Shown piece by piece: positions 1 through 4,782 of a stretch of 5,302 nt of DNA. Each line of letters opens with the position of its first letter. The stretch's first letter is position 1. Location: the NCBI GenBank assembly GCA_018663815.1, contig JABJPQ010000098.1, forward strand, positions 1 to 5,302, in the 5' to 3' direction. This stretch comes from Halobacteriovoraceae bacterium (GTDB lineage Bacteria; Bdellovibrionota; Bacteriovoracia; Bacteriovoracales; Bacteriovoracaceae). The notes under the pieces were generated by a model. The model saw nothing but the letters and a program-made list of their open reading frames with translations, ran no database searches and was not told the DNA's origin. The position numbers and the translations under genes were made by a program.

Positions 1-402
1 ATGGTGGCCTCAAGTTCTGCTCCTGTAGATGGAAGTCGATATGAGAACCACTTTGTAAGGCATACATCTTCGAATTACGGTACTAGAATTGATGTTTTTA
101 ACTATGGAGAAAGAGTTGTTACTACTGGTTATGGTGAATTATATCTAAGTGATGATGAGAATAGTGACTATCATAATGATTTCGGAGGAACATCTTCGGC
201 CTCAGCGATTACCGCCGGTATTGCTGGCTCAATTATTGGTATTGCGAAAGCTCAAAATAAAGTCATTACTCCCCATCAATTAAGGGATGCATTTCAAAAT
301 ACAGGACTTTCACCACATAACTCAGTCAAAAAACGGATTGGAACCTATTCGAATATTCCCCAGTTATTAGAATACCTTAATCTAGAATGCCAATCCTATT
401 GA
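1..402 (+). CDS. Subtilisin-like serine protease (peptidase S8), C-terminal fragment
   Basis: This is the C-terminal 133 residues of a subtilase, a serine endopeptidase that is normally exported. The diagnostic block is GTSSASAITAG at residues 63-73, which matches the S8 active-site signature GTSxAxPxxxG; Ser65 is the predicted nucleophile. Before it, SNYGTRIDVFNYGERVVTTG (24-43) matches the usual segment leading to the active site. The Asp and His of the triad and any signal peptide lie upstream of the window. The ATG at base 1 is probably an internal Met, because a complete catalytic domain needs about 250 or more residues and the opening VASSSA resembles the family's internal strand. Ala69 replaces the common Pro of the motif; this also occurs in the family and need not mean inactivity. 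The protein ends about 65 residues after the nucleophile with no extra C-terminal domain. Family call is secure; substrate is unknown. Confidence 0.88.
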   Translation: MVASSSAPVDGSRYENHFVRHTSSNYGTRIDVFNYGERVVTTGYGELYLSDDENSDYHNDFGGTSSASAITAGIAGSIIGIAKAQNKVITPHQLRDAFQNTGLSPHNSVKKRIGTYSNIPQLLEYLNLECQSY

Positions 403-437
403 GACCATGACTTAATATCATTAACTTTAGGAGCAGC

Positions 438-465
438 TGAGACCTCAGTCTATGCTGAGGACTCA
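438..465 (+). terminator. Hairpin downstream of the protease gene, possible terminator
   Basis: An inverted repeat begins 35 bases after the protease stop codon. TGAG-A-CCTCAG (438-448) pairs with CTGAGG-A-CTCA (455-465): ten base pairs with one A:A mismatch and a six-base loop. The bases that follow are AT-rich, including a perfect 14-base palindrome AATATTATAATATT at 468-481, but there is no proper T run. It may act as a weak terminator or protect the mRNA 3' end. The pairing is visible; the function is inferred. Confidence 0.45.
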
Positions 466-807
466 ACAATATTATAATATTTTGATTAAAAGTATTTTCT
501 TATCGTTCATTAGATTTAATCGATTATACCTTTATTTAGTTTATTGATAAGTATTTTGATGGCCCTACCAAGAAGAAGGTTACTTGAGAGAAACGCAAAA
601 CATTCCTTTGATAAAGTCATCCAATTCTTTACAAATTCATTGCACAATAAGAAACATTAGGCAAACGGCTGAAATCATATACTTACAAAAGTTAATAATT
701 TCTTATAGATATATAGCGAAAATGCCTTCCAAGGTCAAATGGCGTACAACTGAGGGTGTTCTAAGGTTGCACAACTATGAACATGCATGAAAGTAATTTT
801 TAACAAC
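466..807. other. Non-coding stretch with no recognised gene
   Basis: I see no convincing gene here. A 68-codon frame opens with TTG at 584 and stops at 790, but its product resembles no family I know and has no domain, signal peptide or membrane segment. The stretch is AT-rich with many stops in the other frames. A weak near-repeat, AAAGTATTTT near 488-497 and TAAGTATTTT near 548-557, is probably chance in such AT-rich DNA. Confidence 0.5.
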
Positions 808-827
808 TGTCCCCCATATGTCCCCCA
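808..827 (+). repeat. Tandem 9-base direct repeat TGTCCCCCA, 11-base period
   Basis: TGTCCCCCA occurs at 808-816 and again at 819-827, separated by TA. The 11-base period is about one helical turn, so both copies would face the same side of the DNA, as expected for a cooperative protein-binding site. The C runs stand out against the AT-rich surroundings. The repeat ends about 60 bases upstream of the -35 box at 889, within reach for an upstream regulator. The binding protein is unknown. Confidence 0.6.
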
Positions 828-842
828 AATCTATGCGTCACA

Positions 843-915
843 TATCCGCCACAAAAGCATTGTCGTATAGAACAAGCTATCCGCCACGTTGACATTGACG
901 GATGCCTGGCGGATA
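843..915. repeat. Three-copy motif TATCCGCCA (two direct, one inverted), operator-like
   Basis: TATCCGCCAC is present at 843-852 and 878-887 as an exact 10-base direct repeat. The reverse complement of its first nine bases, TGGCGGATA, lies at 907-915. The second and third copies form an inverted pair around the TTGACA box at 889-894, and the third overlaps the spacer and the -10 box at 912-917. Repressor operators commonly occupy this position. A 9-bp stem with a 20-base loop is also possible in single-stranded DNA. The sequence identity is seen directly; a regulatory role is inferred. Confidence 0.6.
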
Positions 916-917
916 AT
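889..917 (+). promoter_or_regulatory. Near-consensus sigma70-type promoter in the intergenic region
   Basis: The -35 box is TTGACA (889-894), a perfect consensus. A 17-base spacer follows, then the -10 box GATAAT (912-917), five of six consensus bases. Transcription should begin around 922-925. No annotated gene lies downstream on this strand before the terminator at 981-1013, so the promoter would drive only a short RNA. Such a good match, followed at the right distance by a terminator, is unlikely to be accidental in otherwise featureless DNA. Confidence 0.65.
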
Positions 918-923
918 CAATTC

Positions 924-1013
924 ATGGGACTAGAAACTTTAGATCACTTAAAAAACCTAGAATAAAATTCTCCATGACACACAAAGGCTAGTTAATGTTA
1001 GCCTTTGTATTTT
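924..1013 (+). ncRNA. Candidate small RNA of about 90 nt
   Basis: Inferred from signals: a strong promoter (889-917) predicts a start near 924, and a rho-independent terminator ends near 1013. By eye the RNA folds. TCATGG at 922-927 pairs with CCATGA at 972-977, bringing the 5' end against the base of the terminator. Inside that stem CTAG (930-933) can pair with CTAG (957-960). The loop is A-rich. A 13-codon frame (ATG 924 to TAA 965) lies inside, with its ATG in the predicted closing stem and no ribosome site ahead of it, so a small RNA is preferred over a peptide messenger, although leaderless translation is possible. It matches no RNA family I recognise. The 5' end is uncertain by a few bases. 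Confidence 0.45.
981..1013 (+). terminator. Rho-independent terminator, perfect 10-bp stem
   Basis: ACAAAGGCTA (981-990) pairs perfectly with TAGCCTTTGT (999-1008) across an eight-base loop, followed by ATTTTAT. The T-rich tail is on the + side, so it should stop rightward transcription, here the candidate small RNA. In the opposite direction the tail is GTGTCATGG, with no T run, so it would be a weak terminator for the leftward radical SAM gene ending at 1057, although it is the only hairpin I found just downstream of that gene. Confidence 0.8.
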
Positions 1014-1056
1014 ATAACCTTCAATCTAACTAATTAAAATCCACCGTTGATTCCAT

Positions 1057-2100
1057 TTAATACTCCCTAAGTGTCCCTTGTTTATCTAAAAGTTTACCTG
1101 AGTAGCTTAAGCTTTCTGGATTAAAAAGCAATTGCTTCCCATAGCCTTGAGAGTTATCAATAACATAATGGGGTATGGCCCAGCCGGGAATTTTATCTCT
1201 TAACTCAAGGTAGATTTTACGACCAGTCTCGATAGGAAGATAAAAGTGCATGGCCCCTTTCACTTGATCAGGGTGATGAAGATAATATGGGGTAAAGCCA
1301 ACGTCGAGAATACGATTAAAAAGCTGAAGAAGCTTGGTGGAGGAATCGTTAATACCTTTTAAAAGAACTGTTTGGGTTTTTCTCTCAATTCTAAGACAGT
1401 TTAATTTTGTTAGTGCTTGAAAAACTTCATCGTCCATTTCATCTTGGTGGTTCGTATGTAAAGTGAAAATAATGCGGGAAAACTTTGTTGTGTATTTATC
1501 AAGTAAACTGATAAGGCCTTGATCTATTCGCTTTGGAAGAATGATCGGGGTTCGAGTGTGAATTCTAACATATTTAAGATTGAGTTGTGAGAGAGTATCT
1601 AAAAGGATTTCCAATTTATTATTGGAAAGAATAAGTGGATCACCGCCTGTTAGAATAACTTCTTCCACTTGAGGATGAGATAAAAGGTATTTTCTTAATG
1701 CTGCAAGATTGTTTTTGAAAATAATGTCATTAGTGTCTAGTTGATTTTTTCTAAAGCAGTAGCGACATGTAATAGGGCAAACAGTTGTGGGAGTATAAAG
1801 AATTCTATTGCTATACCGATGAATGATTCCATTTCCCTTTGCATGAATATGATCACCAATAGGATCAAGCTTTCCATTATGATCTGATTCTAAGTAATGG
1901 GGAATAAACTGGCGCCATAAAGGCCCATTAGTTCCATTACGTTTGATTTTATGAGCAAAGGTCAGCGGGATAAAAGTGGAGTAATTATGGTTTTGAATAT
2001 TGATGTTAAAAAAATGATTTACTTCATCCAGTGATTTTAGCGCGTGTTTAAAGTCTTCTTGCCAGTTCTGATTAGTCGTTGTGAAGTGTGATAATTCCAT
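1057..2100 (-). CDS. KamA/EpmB-family radical SAM lysine 2,3-aminomutase-like protein
   Basis: This 347-residue enzyme belongs to the lysine 2,3-aminomutase family, which uses an Fe-S cluster, S-adenosylmethionine and PLP to move an amino group from the alpha to the beta carbon. The cluster motif is CPITCRYCFRK, with Cys108, Cys112 and Cys115. TGGDPL (151-156) is the SAM-contact motif. PYYLHHPDQVKGAMHF (271-286) and YVIDNSQGYGK (312-322) follow, with Lys322 the likely PLP lysine. Length and CRYCFR context resemble EpmB (about 342 residues in E. coli), which makes beta-lysine for elongation factor P, rather than the longer catabolic enzymes (over 400). However Asp278 and Asp315 sit where free-lysine enzymes carry their substrate aspartates, so the substrate is open. 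No EF-P or EpmA gene is in view. The ATG at 2100 is the only plausible start: AAGG (2108-2111) lies seven bases ahead and no other early start codon exists. It overlaps the upstream gene by 29 bases, suggesting translational coupling. Confidence 0.9.
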   Translation of the reverse strand: MELSHFTTTNQNWQEDFKHALKSLDEVNHFFNINIQNHNYSTFIPLTFAHKIKRNGTNGPLWRQFIPHYLESDHNGKLDPIGDHIHAKGNGIIHRYSNRILYTPTTVCPITCRYCFRKNQLDTNDIIFKNNLAALRKYLLSHPQVEEVILTGGDPLILSNNKLEILLDTLSQLNLKYVRIHTRTPIILPKRIDQGLISLLDKYTTKFSRIIFTLHTNHQDEMDDEVFQALTKLNCLRIERKTQTVLLKGINDSSTKLLQLFNRILDVGFTPYYLHHPDQVKGAMHFYLPIETGRKIYLELRDKIPGWAIPHYVIDNSQGYGKQLLFNPESLSYSGKLLDKQGTLREY

Positions 2101-2275
2101 GATTTAACCTTAGCAAAACTAATGCAAAAAGGCTGATAATTGCATATGAAATAAAGAGTAACTGATTATCAAGTTCTTTGGTGTGAAGGGTTGTAAAAAT
2201 TAAAATAAAAATAACACCAAGATTAGCTAACGGTAGCGAAAATTTGTAGAGAGTGGCTCGTTGTTGTTTATTCAT
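2072..2275 (-). CDS. Small two-helix membrane protein, function unknown
   Basis: This 67-residue protein is not recognised as a named family. Two hydrophobic stretches, about residues 13-30 (ending LGVIFILIFTTL) and 38-56 (LLFISYAIISLFALVLLRL), should form a helical hairpin in the inner membrane. The short loop between them is HTKELDN, and the N-terminus is basic (MNKQQR, K11). A ribosome site GAGGT (2282-2286) stands eight bases or so ahead of the ATG, which supports real translation. It lies 57 bases after the exonuclease stop with no terminator between, and its last 29 bases overlap the start of the aminomutase gene in another frame. Being sandwiched in one leftward operon with a good ribosome site favours a real gene. 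It has no visible catalytic motif, and a link to either neighbour's function is unproven. Confidence 0.65.
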   Translation of the reverse strand: MNKQQRATLYKFSLPLANLGVIFILIFTTLHTKELDNQLLFISYAIISLFALVLLRLNHGIITLHND

Positions 2276-2332
2276 TTTTTTACCTCAGTGACGTTAACTT
2301 TATCAATTGAAAGCGGGGTTGTCTAAAAAATA

Positions 2333-3220
2333 TTACTTAGGCTCTAACGTCAATGATTGGATCTTTTTGATTTGAAAATACTTATTGTAATCAGTGTGTA
2401 AGCACTGGGCGTACAAAATTAAGCCTTGAGGCATCGGAAGTAATGATATGGGTTTAATTGGCCTAAATTCGCCTTTATAACTCCCTCCTTTATACTTAAT
2501 AAAGATCTTTTGTTGCAGGGGGATATACTCCTTGAGGGCACTAAGTTTATTGGGCAATAAGTAGTTCTCACATTTTTGAAATGAGTTTAGTTTAAACAAA
2601 AAAGAAAGTTCTTTGTTATTTTTATTTGGAAATTTTGTTTTAAGTTCAATAAGGCAACGAGCATAGATTTTTAAGCAAACAATGGCATCATCCAAGGCCT
2701 GGTGATGATCAAAGTCGATCTCAAAATAGGTGGCCAAGGTTGCAAGCTTGGAGTTCTCTGGCGCTTGTGGGTGCTTTTTGAAAAGGTTTCTGGCCATTTT
2801 ACATGAATCATAAACACTTGATAGGCTAATACTAAAATTGTGTTCGTGGATTCCTCTGATGAGAAAACCTATATCAAACATTGCATTGTGTGCAATAAGG
2901 GGAGAGCTCTGATAGAAGTCTAAAAACTGGGTTAAAGGTTTTTTTAAAGTTTGTGCGGTGCGTAAGATATCGTTAGTTAATCCATGAAATGCAATTGTTT
3001 TTGGAGGAATAGGTATGAGTGGATTAACCAAAGAGTGATATGTTTGAAAGCTTCCATCAGCTAAGAGCTTATAAGCTGCAATCTCAATAATCTTATCAAG
3101 CATTGGTGATAAACCTGTCATTTCTAGATCAAAGGCACAGATTCCTTGTGGAAAAAATTCTAGCAGAATTTTTACTTCAATATCAGTAAGTGAGAGTGAG
3201 CTGGCACGACTTTTTTGCAT
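2333..3220 (-). CDS. DEDDh 3'-5' exonuclease (DnaQ-like) with a C-terminal WYL-like domain
   Basis: This 295-residue protein has a DnaQ/RNase T-type exonuclease domain at about 25-190. Exo I is FDLEMTG (30-36), with metal ligands Asp31 and Glu33. Exo II is LIAHNAMFDIGFL (108-120), with Asp116. Exo III is HQALDDA (173-179), with general-base His173 and Asp178. All catalytic residues are present, so it should remove nucleotides from 3' ends of DNA or RNA. A linker (about 195-235) leads to residues 238-292, whose pattern IKYKGG...FRPIKPISLL...GLILYAQC...YFQIKKIQSL resembles a WYL domain, a ligand- or nucleic-acid-sensing beta module. That domain call comes from the spacing of hydrophobic, Arg, Pro and Gly positions and is less certain. 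The polymerase epsilon subunit is shorter and lacks this tail, so a repair or RNA-processing role is likelier. The ATG has no ribosome site and lies at the predicted transcription start. It is first in a leftward operon. Confidence 0.88.
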   Translation of the reverse strand: MQKSRASSLSLTDIEVKILLEFFPQGICAFDLEMTGLSPMLDKIIEIAAYKLLADGSFQTYHSLVNPLIPIPPKTIAFHGLTNDILRTAQTLKKPLTQFLDFYQSSPLIAHNAMFDIGFLIRGIHEHNFSISLSSVYDSCKMARNLFKKHPQAPENSKLATLATYFEIDFDHHQALDDAIVCLKIYARCLIELKTKFPNKNNKELSFLFKLNSFQKCENYLLPNKLSALKEYIPLQQKIFIKYKGGSYKGEFRPIKPISLLPMPQGLILYAQCLHTDYNKYFQIKKIQSLTLEPK

Positions 3221-3226
3221 TGTGGT

Positions 3227-3255
3227 GTTATAGGTTTTTGCTTAAGATTAGTCAA
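3227..3255 (-). promoter_or_regulatory. Leftward promoter of the exonuclease operon, predicted leaderless
   Basis: On the minus strand the -35 box TTGACT (plus positions 3250-3255) is followed by a 17-base spacer and the -10 box TATAAC (3227-3232). Both differ from consensus by one base. Counting about seven bases from the -10 box puts the start point at 3219-3221, at or beside the A of the exonuclease ATG (3220). No Shine-Dalgarno-like sequence precedes that ATG (TATAACACCACA), and the next Met, residue 35, falls inside Exo I. This points to a leaderless messenger. Confidence 0.65.
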
Positions 3256-3285
3256 AAATTTGCGCATTAAATCCTTGCGTTATAT

Positions 3286-3314
3286 TTGACATAAACTATG
3301 GAAAACATTATTTT
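3286..3314 (+). promoter_or_regulatory. Rightward promoter of the lpdA-E2 operon
   Basis: A perfect TTGACA (3286-3291), a 17-base spacer and TATTTT (3309-3314, four of six consensus) form the best rightward promoter here. The start point would be about 3321, giving a leader of about 34 nt before the lpdA ATG at 3355. Thirty bases separate this -35 box from that of the divergent promoter. The stretch between contains TTGCG twice (3260-3264, 3275-3279), which could bind a shared regulator, but that is weak evidence. Confidence 0.55.
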
Positions 3315-3342
3315 TTTCATACTTATTTTTAATTTATTTTTA

Positions 3343-3347
3343 AAGGA
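3343..3347 (+). promoter_or_regulatory. Ribosome binding site that fixes the lpdA start
   Basis: AAGGA at 3343-3347, continuing into AGAG, lies seven bases ahead of the ATG at 3355. It selects that ATG over the in-frame ATG at 3298, which would add 19 residues, overlap the promoter -10 box and place unrelated hydrophobic sequence in front of the FAD-binding fold. Confidence 0.8.
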
Positions 3348-3354
3348 AGAGAAT

Positions 3355-4731
3355 ATGTCTAAAAAGTTTGATGTAGTTGTACTTGGAGCTGGACCTGGTG
3401 GTTATGTAGCTGCAATTAGAGCGGCCCAATTAGGTCAAAAAGTTGCAATAATTGAAAAAGAGCATATGGGAGGCGTTTGCCTTAATAAAGGTTGTATCCC
3501 TACCAAAGCCGTTTTGAAATCTGCTCACTCTGTACATGAGATTGCTGACTTTAAAGACCTTGGGATAAATGTAGATCTTAAAGGGTTAGACGGAGCTCAA
3601 GCGGTTAAGCGTGCGACTAAAATTTCTCAAAAAATATCTAAAGGTGTTGAATTTCTGATGAAGAAAAACAAGATTGAAATTTTCATGGGAGAGGGGCAGT
3701 TTGCTAATAAAACTTCAATTAAGGTTGGAAAAGAAACTCTTGAGTTTAAATATTGTATTATTGCTACTGGCGCAAAATATAAATCATTTCCAGGTTTAGA
3801 GCATGATGGCAAAAGGCTTATCGGTGCATGGGAAGCTGTGAAAATGGAAAAACTACCTAAGTCGATTGGAATTATTGGAGCTGGGGCCATTGGAGTTGAG
3901 TTTGCCTATTTTTGGAATGCTTTTGGAGTTGATGTTCATATCTTTGAGCTACAAAAAAACCTTTTACCAATTGAAGATACAGATTCATCCAAAGAAGTTG
4001 AGCGTGCTTATAAAAAATATGGCATAAAATTATCTTTAGGGGTTGAAAAAATAACGGCTAAAAACAATGGCAAAAACGTAACGATATCAATGCTTGAAAA
4101 AGGTAAGCCGGTTGATTATAAATTTGAAATGGGCTTAATTGCGGTTGGAATGACAGGAGTTTTAGAAGGTTTTAATCTGGATAAAATTGGTGTTAAAACT
4201 GATCGCGGATTTATTGCCGTTAATGAAATGTATCAAACAAATATTTCTAATATTTATGCCATTGGTGATGTGGCCGGACCTCCACTTTTGGCCCATGCAG
4301 CCTCACACGAAGGAGTTGTTGCAGCTGAACACTTAGCGGGGAAAAAGCCGCATGCAATAGATAAAATGAATATTCCGGGGTGTACATATTGTCAGCCGCA
4401 AGTTGCTTCAGTCGGGTATACCGAAAGAGCACTAAAAGAGCAGGGAGTAAAATACAGTGTGGGTAAACTTCCGTTTATGGCCAATGGTAAAGCTGTCGCT
4501 TCCAATGAGACTGCTGGCTTCGTCAAAACACTTATGGGAGAGCATGGCGAGATGCTAGGAGCACATATTGTAGGGACACAGGCTACAGAGCTTATTCATG
4601 AATACACTTTGTTTAGACAAATGGAAGGGATTGATGAGGAAATTTTTGCCACTGTCCATCCTCATCCAACTCTAGGTGAATTTTTGTCTGAATCGGTGAT
4701 GGCGGCAAAAAATAGAGCTTTAAACTTTTAA
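3355..4731 (+). CDS. lpdA: Dihydrolipoyl dehydrogenase (E3 of 2-oxo acid dehydrogenase complexes)
   Basis: LpdA reoxidises the dihydrolipoyl arm of E2 through a disulfide and FAD, reducing NAD+ to NADH in the cytoplasm. The 458-residue length is normal for the family. Residues 6-27 hold the FAD-binding fold with GAGPGG (11-16). GGVCLNKGCIPTK (39-51) carries the redox pair Cys42-Cys47. IGIIGAGAIGVEF (171-183) is the NAD-binding motif. YAIGDVAG (301-308) is the second FAD motif with Asp305. The C-terminal interface domain ends with HPHPTLGE (435-442), in which His437 and Glu442 are the catalytic pair given to the partner subunit. No key residue is missing. The ATG at 3355 is chosen for its ribosome site and because the flavin fold begins right after MSKKFD. 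The E2 gene starts 51 bases after the stop without a terminator between, so the two are co-transcribed. Which complex (pyruvate, 2-oxoglutarate or branched-chain) it serves cannot be read from E3 itself; one E3 often serves several. Confidence 0.97.
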   Translation: MSKKFDVVVLGAGPGGYVAAIRAAQLGQKVAIIEKEHMGGVCLNKGCIPTKAVLKSAHSVHEIADFKDLGINVDLKGLDGAQAVKRATKISQKISKGVEFLMKKNKIEIFMGEGQFANKTSIKVGKETLEFKYCIIATGAKYKSFPGLEHDGKRLIGAWEAVKMEKLPKSIGIIGAGAIGVEFAYFWNAFGVDVHIFELQKNLLPIEDTDSSKEVERAYKKYGIKLSLGVEKITAKNNGKNVTISMLEKGKPVDYKFEMGLIAVGMTGVLEGFNLDKIGVKTDRGFIAVNEMYQTNISNIYAIGDVAGPPLLAHAASHEGVVAAEHLAGKKPHAIDKMNIPGCTYCQPQVASVGYTERALKEQGVKYSVGKLPFMANGKAVASNETAGFVKTLMGEHGEMLGAHIVGTQATELIHEYTLFRQMEGIDEEIFATVHPHPTLGEFLSESVMAAKNRALNF

Positions 4732-4782
4732 ATTTAAAATAGGTAAAATAGAAAAAAGAATTAATATTAGGAGATTATAAAT

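Noticed and set aside
468..481. Perfect 14-base palindrome AATATTATAATATT containing TATAAT
   Set aside because: Made only of A and T, and no -35 box stands at proper spacing. Likely chance or part of the AT-rich tail after the protease hairpin.
584..790. 68-codon + strand frame with a TTG start and an AGAAGG-like sequence ahead
   Set aside because: Weak start codon, product unlike any family I know, mixed and low-complexity composition, and no promoter or partner gene. Best explained as a chance frame in AT-rich intergenic DNA.
804..965. Open + strand frame without an initial Met containing VDIDGCLADN, which resembles HAD-phosphatase motif I (DxDGTLxDN)
   Set aside because: The frame stops within 25 codons of the motif, leaving no room for a HAD fold, and the same bases are explained by the promoter and repeat boxes. 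A decayed gene is not excluded, but the match is too short to claim.
403..1056. Possible CRISPR array or tRNA gene in the long gap
   Set aside because: Repeats are too short (9-10 bases), too few and irregularly spaced for CRISPR, and I could find no cloverleaf or T-loop consensus.
3298..3354. N-terminal extension of lpdA from the upstream in-frame ATG (19 residues, hydrophobic)
   Set aside because: That ATG has no ribosome site, the added sequence contains the promoter -10 box, and the conserved fold starts just after the ATG at 3355, which has AAGGA at seven bases.
3627..3890. 87-codon - strand frame inside lpdA
   Set aside because: Antisense shadow of a clearly coding gene, with no family resemblance.
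4247..4432. 61-codon - strand frame inside lpdA
   Set aside because: Antisense shadow of the FAD- and interface-domain coding sequence.
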